Assembly (NCBI RefSeq): GCF_040253615.1
Contig: NZ_JBEJGY010000004.1
Coordinates: 2,294,001 to 2,358,000 of the forward strand
From: Streptomyces sp. Edi4
GTDB taxonomy: Bacteria; Actinomycetota; Actinomycetes; Streptomycetales; Streptomycetaceae
Reading direction: 5' to 3'
Length of the DNA stretch: 64,000 nt
Shown here: one piece after another, positions 44,215-52,497 of the stretch
How positions within the stretch are numbered: the first letter of the stretch is position 1
How the letters are laid out: each line of letters begins with the position of its first letter
The notes under the pieces: model-generated
Seen by the model: only the letters and a program-made list of their open reading frames with translations
Databases searched by the model: none
What the model was told of the DNA's origin: nothing
Program-made: the position numbers and the translations under genes

Positions 44215-44796
44215 TCAGCCCGCGATCGCCTCGAACAGGCTGAACCCGGCCAGGGCCAGCATCAGGCAGGCCGCGACCTTGGTGATCAGGCGCAGCGGCA
44301 CGTGCTTCATCAGGGTCCGCCCGCCGACGATGCCGAGCCCGGCGACCGCCCAGAGGCCGAGCACCGCGCCGATGCCCACGGAGAGCGGGTTGTCGTAGCG
44401 GGCAGCCAGGTTGGCCGTCATGATCTGGGTCAGGTCGCCGAACTCGGCCACCAGGATGAGCATGAAGCCCGCCCCCGACACCTTCCAGAACGACTGGTCG
44501 GCCGGCGCCTTCACCTCTTCGTCGTCGTCGCCCTTCTTGAAGAGCAGCATCGCCGCGCCGGCGAGGAAGAGCACCCCGACGATCGCCTGGAGCAGCCGGT
44601 GCGGCAGCAGGGTGAGCACGCTGCCCGCCGCGATGGCTAGGACGACGTGGACGGCGAAGGCGGCCGCGACGCCGACGAATACGTACGACGCCTTGTAGCG
44701 GGTGCCGAGCATCAGGCCCGCGAGCGCGGTCTTGTCGGGGAGTTCGGCAAGGAAGATCACGCCGAAGGTGATCGCCATGATCGTGAAGCTGAGCAC
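44215..44796 (-). CDS. TMEM165/GDT1-family cation (manganese) exporter
   Basis: 193 residues from a GTG at 44796. Two half-repeats each carry the family E-x-G-D-K/R-T motif: AELPDKTALAGLML in helix 1 and VAEFGDLTQIMTA in helix 4, separated by an acidic loop (KKGDDDEEVKAP). Members such as MneA export Mn2+ or exchange cations. A manganese-sensing yybP-ykoY element lies upstream on the same strand, which supports Mn2+ export. Confidence 0.9.
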   Translation of the reverse strand: MLSFTIMAITFGVIFLAELPDKTALAGLMLGTRYKASYVFVGVAAAFAVHVVLAIAAGSVLTLLPHRLLQAIVGVLFLAGAAMLLFKKGDDDEEVKAPADQSFWKVSGAGFMLILVAEFGDLTQIMTANLAARYDNPLSVGIGAVLGLWAVAGLGIVGGRTLMKHVPLRLITKVAACLMLALAGFSLFEAIAG

Positions 44797-44891
44797 GGAA
44801 GGGTTCCTCTGTCGGTCGGGCGCGCCGCACCGAGAGCAAGTCCGAGCTGAATCCGGGGTCGCTTCGGCACGGCGGCGCCATGATGGGTCAT

Positions 44892-45025
44892 GGTCACTGC
44901 GGCCGAAGGTCTCGCTGGCGGGTCCCTCACGGGCACACGCCTCCGGGCGCCGGCCGAGGACCCCTGAGGGATTCGGCAGTATGTCGACGTTCCGGCGAAG
45001 AGCTACTCCCCTTCTGCGCCCTCAA
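44892..45025 (-). ncRNA. yybP-ykoY manganese riboswitch
   Basis: Read on the minus strand, AAGGGGAGTAGCTC (from about 45016) is the conserved 5' core, followed by CGTCGACATACTG, the internal loop that binds Mn2+. The 3' half is GCGAGACCTTCGGCCGCAGTG (44895-44917), another hallmark. The element ends about 95 bases before the GDT1-family gene. Boundaries are approximate. Confidence 0.85.
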
Positions 45026-45050
45026 GGGTACGGCATGCCGCGCGCGCCCC

Positions 45051-45803
45051 TCAGGGACGGAGTTCCCGGACGTCACGGTGCACTCTGCCGCGCGCGACCA
45101 GTTCGAGCACCACCGACACGGCGACCGCCTGTACGGCCATGAGCGCGACCAGGACGAAGAGCTGGACCGCGCCCGCCTGCACGGGGGACGCGCCGCCGAG
45201 CAGCATGCCGACGAACGCGCCGGGCAGCGTGACCAGGCCCACGGTCCTGGTCTGGTCGAGGCCGGGCAGCAGCGCGTCGGACGCGGCGGGCCTGGCGATC
45301 TCCAGGCGCGCGTCGCGGTCGAGCAGCCCGAGCGCCATCGCGGCCTCCACCTCGCCGCGCCGCGCGGTCAGCTCGTCCAGCGCGCGGCGCCCGCCGAGCA
45401 CGGTCGCGGTGAGCGCGCCGCCGATGAGGATGCCGGTGACGGGGATGAGCGCGATGCCCTTGACGGGGACGAGGCCGGTGAGCAGCAGTGCCGAGACCAC
45501 CGGGACCACGCCGGCCGCGATGGGGGCGGCCGCCCACCACCAGGTGCGGTTGGCGGTCATCCGGCGTCCCGCGGTGCGGGCCGCGACCGCGAACATCAGC
45601 GCCAGGAAGGCGAGCAGCAACGGCACGGAGCCGACCACCCAGTGGATCGCGAGGGCGACCACGGCGAGCTGAACGGCCGCCCGCACCCCGGCGACCAGGA
45701 TCTCGCGGTGCCGCCCGAGGCGCGCGGCGGCGGCGACGCCCGCGGCGGCGACAAGCAGGGCCGCGAGCACGACCCCGAGCGTGACATTCACGGGCAACAA
45801 CAC
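45051..45803 (-). CDS. FetB-like (UPF0014) ABC transporter permease
   Basis: About 250 residues from the GTG at 45803; GTG 45791 is an alternative. Seven helices, with RAAVQLAVVALAIHWVVG, GRRMTANRTWWWAA, PVTGILIGGALTATVLGGRRALDEL and GLVTLPGAFVGMLLGGASP, all typical of UPF0014. The E. coli member FetB exports iron with the ATPase FetA. No ATPase gene is next to it here, so its partner must be elsewhere, or it was lost from the degraded region to the right. Confidence 0.85.
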   Translation of the reverse strand: MLLPVNVTLGVVLAALLVAAAGVAAAARLGRHREILVAGVRAAVQLAVVALAIHWVVGSVPLLLAFLALMFAVAARTAGRRMTANRTWWWAAAPIAAGVVPVVSALLLTGLVPVKGIALIPVTGILIGGALTATVLGGRRALDELTARRGEVEAAMALGLLDRDARLEIARPAASDALLPGLDQTRTVGLVTLPGAFVGMLLGGASPVQAGAVQLFVLVALMAVQAVAVSVVLELVARGRVHRDVRELRP

Positions 45804-46198
45804 GCCCCCACGGTACGACCCCCACCCCCCGAACCCACCCCGCGACCTCCCACTCGAGCCGGTGTCCCCCACGGACCGACCGCGCCCCGGGCCGCTTTCC
45901 CTCGCGGGCCGGTCCCCGTCGGAAGGGCGCACGCAAGCCTCCTCGCGAGCGGGGGGGCGGAGGGGCCGGCGCGGGGCCTTCTGCGGCAAGGGCCGCGTGC
46001 GTGGACGCGCCCGCAGACGCGTCCCCGGACGGTTCGTCACATCCCGCTTCCGCCGGTCTCGTCCGGACCCTTGATCTGACGTGACCATGTCGCCACGCTG
46101 TTACCTGGCGCCCATCCCCGGGCAACCCGGCGCCGACACGCTGGCCGAGCCGCCCCCCTTCGCGGCCGGACAAGTTCCCCCACACCAAGGGAGTTCGC
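45804..46198. other. Intergenic region, no gene seen
   Basis: About 395 bases. It is C-rich at the left, then contains a run of alternating GCG/CGC inverted motifs around 45990-46030 that could fold. Neither strand has a frame with a ribosome site. It leads into a degraded gene zone. Confidence 0.4.
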
Positions 46199-46545
46199 AT
46201 GGCAGGCACCACCGCAACCCGCATATCCCGCCTCTACGCGCGTCACGCGGCCGTCTTCGCCGCCACCGCCCGCACGTATCCGGGCGAGCCGACGGTGCAG
46301 GCGGAGGGCTCGCTCACCGGTCGCAGCCGTGACGAGTTCCGCACTGGATCACCCGGTCCGGCATCCCCGACACCCGCGAAGCGGCCCGCGAGCGCGACGG
46401 CGTGAACGTCACCCCCGACGCCAACTGTGCTGTCACCAGCGGCAGTTGGCACCACGCGTCCGGCGGCGGCGCCACCCGGACCGCGACGCCCGACGTGGAC
46501 ATCGTCCGCATCGCATCCATGCCGGCCCTCAACGAGCCCGGCTGA
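46199..46545 (+). pseudogene. Broken HNH (DUF1524/GmrSD-type) nuclease
   Basis: A start with good site (AGGGAG, ATG 46199) opens a frame that ends after about 68 residues. A second frame, from about 46340 to 46545, reads REAARERDGVNVTPDANC then AVTSGSW, the start of a DUF1524 nuclease (RDGxNVxxDxxC...SGSW). The expected DxDH site has become PDVDIVRIASMPAL and is followed by a stop. The catalytic His and the rest of the domain are missing. Confidence 0.6.
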
Positions 46546-46677
46546 CCCTCACTTCAAGGCGTCGGCCGCGTGCCGCCGACGAAGCGACAGCGCTCCGGAC
46601 CGGCCGCCCCCTCCGCCGGAGGACGCCACCTCTCCGAGCGCTCATATGTCATGCGCATGACCTACGAGGAGAAACCC

Positions 46678-47202
46678 ATGCACTCCATTCCCCGACTCGC
46701 CGCCGCCACCGCCTCCGCTTTCTGCCTGGCGGTCAGCGGCCTCGTGCTCAGCGCCGGCAGCGCCCAGGCCAGCACCTGCTCGACCGCCCACCTGCCGCTG
46801 CCCGACGCGTCCTGCACCCCCGGTTCGTACAACCCGGACGTGACGCAGTCGACCATCGACTCGACCATCTGCGTCCCCGGATGGACCGCCACGGTCCGCC
46901 CCTCCACCAGCTACACCAACGGCCTCAAGGCCCAGGGCATCATCGACTACGGCTACTCCGACACCAGCATGTCCGACTACGAGGAAGACCACCTCGTGCC
47001 CCTGGAGCTCGGAGGCGCGCCGAAAGACCCGGCGAACCTGTGGCCCGAGCCGCACTACGGCAGCCAGACGGCTTACAGCAAGGACGGCGTCGAAACCAAG
47101 CTGAAGAACGCGGTGTGCGACGGCCGGACCACGTTGTCCGCGGCACGTGCCGCCATCAGGACCGACTGGACCACCGCGCTGCGGGTCACCGGCGTGGGCT
47201 GA
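46678..47202 (+). CDS. Secreted HNH endonuclease
   Basis: 174 residues from the ATG at 46678, GAGGAG upstream. A signal peptide (AAATASAFCLAVSGLVLSAGSAQA) precedes a small HNH domain: YEEDHLVPLELGGAPKDPANLWPEPH, with the His of DHLVPLE, the Asn of PANLWPE and the final His. Four cysteines in the N-terminal half (STC, ASC, TIC, AVC) may make disulfides. Probably an extracellular DNase, either nutritional or competitive. It follows a broken HNH gene. Confidence 0.85.
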   Translation: MHSIPRLAAATASAFCLAVSGLVLSAGSAQASTCSTAHLPLPDASCTPGSYNPDVTQSTIDSTICVPGWTATVRPSTSYTNGLKAQGIIDYGYSDTSMSDYEEDHLVPLELGGAPKDPANLWPEPHYGSQTAYSKDGVETKLKNAVCDGRTTLSAARAAIRTDWTTALRVTGVG

Positions 47203-47204
47203 AC

Positions 47205-48024
47205 GCGACGGTACTGATCGGCGCCGCCCGCCTCAGGGTCCCTCCAGCAGTGCCACCCCTGGGCGCCCTCGCCCGCGACCTGGCGGCCGATCCCGCCTGG
47301 TCCGGCCGGCGAACGGCCCGACGTGCTGTTGCTCCTGGGCGATCAGGTGTACGTCGACAACGTCTCGGCCGGCACCCGGCGTCGGCCGGCCGCGCGCCGT
47401 GACCTGCGCGAGGCGCCGGGCGCGCAGGTCGCCGACTACGAGGAGTACACCCGGCGGCCCGCGTTGGGGGCGCGCCGGTGAGTGGCTGCGCCGCCGGGCG
47501 GACCTGGAGCACTGGGCCGCGTTCCCCGCCTCGTTCGCCCTGCTCGGCGAGTTGATCGCCCGCGCGGGCACGGGCACCGGCGCGCCGGCCACCATCAGCG
47601 TCCTGTCGGGTGATGTGCACCACGCCTACGTGGCGGAGCCGTCCTGGCCACATAACGCCCCTCAACCCGCCTCTCGGATCGTTCAGTTGACGTGTTCGCC
47701 TCCGCACAACAGGGTTTCGGCCCCGTGCGGGCCGGGTTCCGCTTCGGCTGGAGCCGGACCGGGCGGGGGCTCGGCCGGCTTTTGGTGCGGCACGGCCGGG
47801 GGGCGCGACCCGTCGTCGACCGGCGCAGGACGGGCGGGCCCCGGTTCGGCCACCAGCTCATGTCCCTTACGCTGCACGGCCGTTCGGCGCGCCTGAGTCT
47901 GCGACGGACGCGCCGGGCCCGCCGTCGGCACGGCGGCCCGGACCGCCTGTCGACCGTCCTCGATCCCCCTCTCACTCCGCACACCCCCCTTGGCTTGTTT
48001 CAGCCGTCTGAAACAAGAAATTAA
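47205..48024 (+). pseudogene. Degraded alkaline phosphatase D (PhoD)-type phosphodiesterase
   Basis: Pieces of one protein appear in different frames. RDLAADPAWSG is near 47275. RPDVLLLLGDQVYVDNVSAG is at 47314-47482, then a stop. DLEHWAAFPASFALLGELIA and ISVLSGDVHHAYVAEPSW are in a second frame to about 47700. FRFGWSRTGRGLGRLLVR to HQLMSLTLHGRSARLSL is in a third frame ending at 48024. The order matches PhoD-like phosphoesterases, but most of the catalytic core is deleted. At least two frameshifts and one large deletion. Confidence 0.75.
47994..48017. promoter_or_regulatory. 10-bp-arm inverted repeat upstream of doxX
   Basis: CTTGTTTCAG (47994-48003), spacer CCGT, CTGAAACAAG (48008-48017): perfect arms, 24 bases in all. 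It is followed by AT-rich sequence (AAATTAAACATGTTGAAC) suited to a promoter. The TTTCAG/CTGAAA core is typical of MarR-family operators. The 3' end of the phosphodiesterase remnant overlaps it. Confidence 0.6.
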
Positions 48025-48106
48025 ACATGTTGAACTTGCAAGCACTACTGAGGGCTGCCTAACCTGTGGACCCCATCGGTCCCGTCCCCAACCGAAGGAG
48101 CCCTCC

Positions 48107-48565
48107 ATGGCCTCCCCCACGCTCGACTCCGACAGAGCGCGCCCCTACGCGCTCGGCCTGTTCCGCATAGTCATCGGCCTCCTCTTCGCCTGCCACGGCG
48201 CGGCGTCCCTCTTCGGCGTCTTCGGCGGCGCGATGGGCGGCGGCTCGATCCCCGCGGGCACCTGGCCCGGCTGGTACGCCGCGGTGATCCAGCTCGTCGG
48301 CGGTGTCCTGGTGCTGGCCGGCCTCTTCACCCGCCCCGTCGCCCTGATCTCCTCGGGCTCCATGGCGTACGCCTACTTCAGCGTCCACCAGTCCCACGCG
48401 CTGCTCCCCCTGCAAAACGGCGGCGAGGCGTCCGCGATGTACTGCTGGGCCTTCGTGCTCCTCGTCTTCACCGGCCCCGGCGCGCTCGCCCTCGACCAGT
48501 TCCTGGGCGCCCGCCGCACCGCCCGGCCGGCCCCGGACACCCAGCGCGAGACCGTCACGGCCTGA
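48107..48565 (+). CDS. DoxX-family membrane protein
   Basis: 152 residues, GAAGGAG upstream. Four helices with the family pattern: ALGLFRIVIGLLFACHGAASLFG, WYAAVIQLVGGVLVLAGLFTRP, MAYAYFSVHQSHALLPLQNGGE and a last helix with FTGPGALALDQ. DoxX proteins are linked with quinone chemistry or redox stress. The palindrome at 47994 is the likely operator; no MarR gene is adjacent. Confidence 0.88.
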   Translation: MASPTLDSDRARPYALGLFRIVIGLLFACHGAASLFGVFGGAMGGGSIPAGTWPGWYAAVIQLVGGVLVLAGLFTRPVALISSGSMAYAYFSVHQSHALLPLQNGGEASAMYCWAFVLLVFTGPGALALDQFLGARRTARPAPDTQRETVTA

Positions 48566-48590
48566 GCCCCGCCCCTCGCCCACCGCTCAC

Positions 48591-48625
48591 GCTGCCCGGA
48601 GTTCAGCCGCCGAACTCCGGGCAGC
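48591..48625 (+). terminator. Hairpin terminator after doxX
   Basis: Perfect 14-bp arms (GCTGCCCGGAGTTC / GAACTCCGGGCAGC) around a 7-base loop, 25 bases after the DoxX stop. Confidence 0.85.
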
Positions 48626-48775
48626 GGCATGCCGGTCCCTCCCGCGGCCGACCCCTCGCGCGGACCCGCGCGGGCCCGGGCGTACGCTGTACGGCTGTAC
48701 CGCCGCCCCTGCCGCTTCCCCGCGACACCGCGGTATTCACGTCCCGGGGAACCGACAAGCCGCAGAGGAGCGAAC

Positions 48776-49411
48776 GTGCTGGAGAGTGTGGGGGCGCTCA
48801 CGTCGAGCCCCTGGATCTACGCGGTGGTCGCGCTCTCCGTGCTGCTCGATGTCTTCCTGCCCGTACTGCCCAGCGGCGTACTCGTCATCACCGCGGCGAC
48901 GACGGCCGCCGGGTCGGCGACCGCCGCCGGAGCCGGTGACGCCACCCGGACCGGCCACGCCGACCTGCTCGCCCTGGCCGCCTGTGCCGCCACCGCCTCC
49001 GTCGTCGGGGACCTCATCGCCTACCGTCTGGCGCGGCGCGGCGGGGCCCGCCTGGAGCGCGCGATCGCCCGCTCGCGCCGCCTGACCCGGGCGCAGGAAC
49101 GACTCGGCATCGCGCTCAGCCGGGGCGGCGGCGGCCTCGTCGTCATCGCCCGCTTCGCCCCCGCCGGACGCTCCGTGGTCTCCCTCGGCGCGGGCGCCGC
49201 GCACCGCGGGATCCGCGAGTTCCTGCCGTGGTCGGCGCTGGCCGGGGTGGCCTGGGCGACGTACAGCGTGGGGCTCGGCTACTTCGGCGGGCAGTGGCTC
49301 GGCGCGACCTGGCTGGGCACGGCGGTGTCCCTGCTCGCGCTGTTCGCAGCGGGCGCCCTCGCGGCATACGTCGTAAAGCGCCCGGCGCCCGCCCCAACGC
49401 CTGCGTCCTGA
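48776..49411 (+). CDS. DedA-family membrane protein
   Basis: 211 residues from the GTG at 48776, AGAGGAG upstream. A hydrophobic protein with DVFLPVLPSGVLVI, VVGDLIAYRLARRGG, ARFAPAGRSVVSLGAGAAHRG and WATYSVGLGYFGGQWLG. This matches the SNARE-associated/DedA (VTT) fold, including the essential ARFxPxGR motif. Members flip phospholipids or undecaprenyl phosphate across the membrane. Stands alone. Confidence 0.87.
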   Translation: MLESVGALTSSPWIYAVVALSVLLDVFLPVLPSGVLVITAATTAAGSATAAGAGDATRTGHADLLALAACAATASVVGDLIAYRLARRGGARLERAIARSRRLTRAQERLGIALSRGGGGLVVIARFAPAGRSVVSLGAGAAHRGIREFLPWSALAGVAWATYSVGLGYFGGQWLGATWLGTAVSLLALFAAGALAAYVVKRPAPAPTPAS

Positions 49412-49581
49412 GCCGCCGCCCAGCCCTGATGCCCGCGTCCTGAACCTTGAACCTGGGCCTGCCCCGACGCCTGCGTCCTTGACCGGCCGCCCCGCCCCGG
49501 CACCCGCGTCCTGACGAGAGCGCGGGGCGCGCCCTGGCCCGGGCGACCCGGCCTGCCCAGCCCACTCGGCCCGCGCGGCCG

Positions 49582-49815
49582 TCAGGCCCGGCTCGCGGCG
49601 GCTCCGGATCCGCGCACCTCGATCCCGGCCAGGAGCGCGCGGGTCGCCTCGGCTATCTCCTCCACCGCGCTGTCGAAAACCTCCTTGTTGTGCGCGGCCG
49701 GCACCCGGAACCCGGACACCTTGCGCACGTACTGGAGGGCCGCCGCCCTCATGTCGTCCTCGGTGGCCTTCTCCGGCATGGCCGGTGGCCGCAAAGTTTT
49801 GATACTTCTGCACAT
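49582..49815 (-). CDS. DUF2277 family protein
   Basis: 77 residues from the ATG at 49815. MCRSIKTLRPP opens the family, followed by EDDMRAAALQYVRKVSGFR and AHNKEVFDSAVEEIAEATRALL, three helices. Small cytoplasmic protein of unknown function. Its start is about 100 bases from the divergent S4 gene. The 170 bases after its stop contain imperfect 'cccgcgtcctga' repeats. Confidence 0.8.
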   Translation of the reverse strand: MCRSIKTLRPPAMPEKATEDDMRAAALQYVRKVSGFRVPAAHNKEVFDSAVEEIAEATRALLAGIEVRGSGAAASRA

Positions 49816-49914
49816 GCCCCCAGTGTGACCGACACCACTGACAACGGCCCGGACCCGGACGCCCCGGCCGAAATCCGCGAGGCTACGCCAGGGCCGCCGA
49901 CTAAAGTCGACGCC

Positions 49915-50328
49915 ATGGCGGAAGCAGCGAACGGCCCCAGCACCGGCCCCGTACGCGTCGACAGCTGGATCTGGTCGGTCCGGCTGACCAAGACGCGCTC
50001 CCAAGCGGGCACGGCCTGCCGGGCAGGACACGTCCATGTCAACGGCGAGCGAGTGAAGGCCTCCCACCAGGTGAAGGCCGGCGACGAGGTACGGGTCCGC
50101 CTTGAGGGCCGGGAGCGGATCGTGAAGGTCGTCCAGCTGCTGCGCAAGCGGGTGGGCGCCCCGGTCGCCGTCGAGGCGTACATCGACAAGAGCCCGCCGC
50201 CGCCCGCCCGCGCGGACGTCCTCGCGGCGGGCGTCCGGGACCGGGGCCTCGGCCGCCCCACCAAGCGCGACCGGCGCGAGATGGAGCGCCTGCGCGGCCT
50301 GGCGGAGAGCCGCCGCGCCGCGGGCTGA
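49915..50328 (+). CDS. RNA-binding S4 domain protein (HslR-like)
   Basis: 137 residues. The S4 domain is RVDSWIWSVRLTKTRSQAGT then CRAGHVHVNGERVKASHQVKAGDEVRVRL. A basic tail (GRPTKRDRREMERLRG) follows, as in heat-shock protein 15 (HslR), which binds stalled 50S subunits carrying tRNA. Probably acts in ribosome rescue. Confidence 0.88.
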   Translation: MAEAANGPSTGPVRVDSWIWSVRLTKTRSQAGTACRAGHVHVNGERVKASHQVKAGDEVRVRLEGRERIVKVVQLLRKRVGAPVAVEAYIDKSPPPPARADVLAAGVRDRGLGRPTKRDRREMERLRGLAESRRAAG

Positions 50329-50339
50329 ACCCGGGTCGC

Positions 50340-50830
50340 ACGGCGCGGGGAGGCAGAGCCGCGCGGCGGGGGCCGGGGCCGGGGGCTGCCGCAAGGAGCC
50401 GGGAGCCCCGGCCAGGGCCGGGACTGCGGCAGGGAGCCGAGACTCGCGGCAGGAGTCCGAGCCGTGCGCAGGGCTCGAGCCGTACGCGGGGCTCGCGACG
50501 GGGCCCAAGCCGTGCGCAGGGCTCGCGACGGGGGCCCAAGCCGTGCGCAGGGCTCGCGACGGGGGCAGGGCTCGAGCCGTACGCGGGGCTCGCGACGGAG
50601 GCCCAAGCCGTGCGCAGGGCTCGCGGCGGGGCCGGTGCCCGCGACAGGAGCCGGGGCTCGCCGCAGGGACCCGAGTCGTACGCGGGGCTCGCCGCAGGGA
50701 CCCGAGTCGTACGCGGGGCTCGCGACGGGCCCAAGCCGTGCGCAGGGCTCGCGCCGGGGGCCGGTGCCCGCGACGGGGCCCAAGCCCTGCGCAGGGCACG
50801 CGGCCGCGCGCCGGGCCGGGTCCTCGGCCG
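50340..50830. repeat. Degenerate tandem repeat field (about 31-bp period)
   Basis: Alternating GGGCTCGCGACGGGGGCCCA and AGCCGTGCGCA elements, with a variant GAGTCGTACGCGGGGCTCGC. The most regular part is 50455-50640. The period is not a multiple of three and frames shift between copies, so it is not coding. Nothing else is seen between the S4 gene and the small membrane protein except the hairpin at 50944. Confidence 0.75.
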
Positions 50831-50943
50831 ACGGCTTCGAGCCGGCCCGCGTCACCGCCGATCCGCACGGAGCCCACGGCCTTCCCCGCCCATTAACTCG
50901 CGCGCCAACTCCCTTTGCCACGGAGTAGCTTGAGGATCTGACC

Positions 50944-50965
50944 CGGGAGCTGGGGGAAGCTCCCG
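50944..50965 (+). promoter_or_regulatory. Leader hairpin before the small membrane protein
   Basis: CGGGAGCT / AGCTCCCG arms with a GGGGGA loop, 20 bases before the start at 50986. It could end incoming transcription or sit in the 5' leader. Confidence 0.45.
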
Positions 50966-50985
50966 ATCTGCCTCAAGGACCCATC

Positions 50986-51252
50986 ATGATTCTCTGGATG
51001 ATCCTTCTCGCCCTATTGCTCCACGGATTCGGCCTGGGCCCCGTCGCCATCGTCTTCTGGGTCGCCATCGCCGCCGCGCTGGCCGGCACCCGGCGCCGGC
51101 CGGGTGGGGACCGGGCCCCCGGCGCGGGCAGCGGGCCCGCGCGTACGGACACGACCTACCGCGCCTACCGCGCGCGGCGGGACCGGATGGACCGCTGGGA
51201 GCGGCGCTACCAGCGCGAACGCCAGAGCCCCTTCTCGCGCCACCGCGACTGA
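50986..51252 (+). CDS. Small membrane protein (88 aa)
   Basis: AAGGA lies seven bases before the ATG. Two closely spaced helices (ILWMILLALLLHGFGL and GPVAIVFWVAIAAALAG) are followed by a strongly basic cytoplasmic tail rich in Arg and Tyr (YRAYRARRDRMDRWERRYQR). Family not recognised. It converges with corA. Confidence 0.6.
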   Translation: MILWMILLALLLHGFGLGPVAIVFWVAIAAALAGTRRRPGGDRAPGAGSGPARTDTTYRAYRARRDRMDRWERRYQRERQSPFSRHRD

Positions 51253-51298
51253 GACGGCCGCCGGGCCGGCCGTGCGCGACCTCGCGCCGGCCGGCCCG

Positions 51299-52390
51299 TC
51301 ACAGCCAGCCGTTGCGCCGGAACCCCCGGTGGATGACGAGACAGGCCACCGCCATGACCCCGAGTGCCATGAAGTACCCGTAACGCCAGTGCAGTTCGGG
51401 CATGTTCTCGAAGTTCATGCCGTAGATGCCGCACACCATCGTCGGCACGGCGACGATGGCCGCCCAGGCGGTGATCTTCCGCATGTCCTCGTTCTGGGCG
51501 ACGGTGACCTGCGCCAGGTGCGCCTGGAGTATGGAGTCGAGCAGCCCGTCGTAGGCGGTGATCTGCTCCACGGTACGAAGGAGGTGGTCGGCGACGTCGC
51601 GGAAGTACGGCCTGACCTCCGCGTCCACGGAGGGCACCGGTTCACCGGCGAGCTTCTGCAAGGGCCGGGCGAGCGGCGCCACCGCCCGCTTCAGTTCGAG
51701 CAGTTCGCGCTTGAGCTGGTAGATCCGGCCCGCGTCACCGCGCCCGGCGTTCTCCGCGAAGACGGCGGCCTCGACGGCGTCCATGTCGCCGCGCATGGCG
51801 TCGGCGACCTCCAGGTACTCGTCGACGACATGGTCGACCAGGGCGTGCAGCACCGCCGACGGGCCCTTGGCCAGTTGCGCGCGCTCGCCCTCGAGCGCCT
51901 CCCGCAGCGGGCCGAGCGAGCCGTGCATTCCATGGCGCACGGTGATGACGAAGTCCCCGCCGGTGAAGACCATCAGCTCGCCGGTGTCCACCACCTCGCT
52001 ACTGGCGGTGAGTTCCTCGTGTTCGACGTAGCGGCACGTCTTGAAGACGGAGAAGAGGGTGTCGTCGTACGGCACGACCTTGGGGCGCTGGTGCGCGGTG
52101 ACGGCGTCCTGGACAGCCAGTGGGTGCAGCCCGAACAGCGCGGCGATCCCCGCGAACTCCTCCTCGGTCGGCTCGTGCAGCCCGACCCAGACGAACGCCC
52201 CGTCGCCCAGTTTGCGCACCCTGCGCAGCGCCTCGTCCACCGGGCAGTCCTCCGGCCGGCGCGCGCCGTCGACGTACACGGCGCAGTTGACCACGGCGCT
52301 TCCCAGCGGCGAGCGCGCCGGGTGGCTGAGATCGACGCTCCTGCGGTAGGCGCGGCGCACCGCCCTCCGCAGATTCCGCATCATCGCCAC
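51299..52390 (-). CDS. corA: CorA-family Mg2+/Co2+ transporter
   Basis: 363 residues from the GTG at 52390 with GGGAGC upstream; an ATG two codons on is possible. A large cytoplasmic alpha/beta domain, then two C-terminal helices with the selectivity motif YGMNFENMPEL (GMN). Conserved FVWVGLHEPTEEEF and the long helix with RTVEQITAYDGLLDSIL. Forms a pentameric channel for Mg2+ entry. The chain is full length and looks active. Confidence 0.92.
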   Translation of the reverse strand: MAMMRNLRRAVRRAYRRSVDLSHPARSPLGSAVVNCAVYVDGARRPEDCPVDEALRRVRKLGDGAFVWVGLHEPTEEEFAGIAALFGLHPLAVQDAVTAHQRPKVVPYDDTLFSVFKTCRYVEHEELTASSEVVDTGELMVFTGGDFVITVRHGMHGSLGPLREALEGERAQLAKGPSAVLHALVDHVVDEYLEVADAMRGDMDAVEAAVFAENAGRGDAGRIYQLKRELLELKRAVAPLARPLQKLAGEPVPSVDAEVRPYFRDVADHLLRTVEQITAYDGLLDSILQAHLAQVTVAQNEDMRKITAWAAIVAVPTMVCGIYGMNFENMPELHWRYGYFMALGVMAVACLVIHRGFRRNGWL

Positions 52391-52497
52391 GACAAGCTCC
52401 CTTTCCCCGCCTTCACCGAACGAGCGGCCAGTGTGCCACCGCCCTCGTCACGTCCACGCACCCCCTGAGGGACGTGATCCACCGCTCGCGCGTTCCC

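Noticed and set aside
45051..46088. N-terminal extension of the FetB-like permease beyond 45803
   Set aside because: The added residues are Arg/Pro/Gly-rich noncoding-like sequence without a ribosome site; the family starts close to the first helix.
50409..50830. Repeat protein gene on either strand
   Set aside because: The period is not a multiple of three and no start with ribosome site exists.
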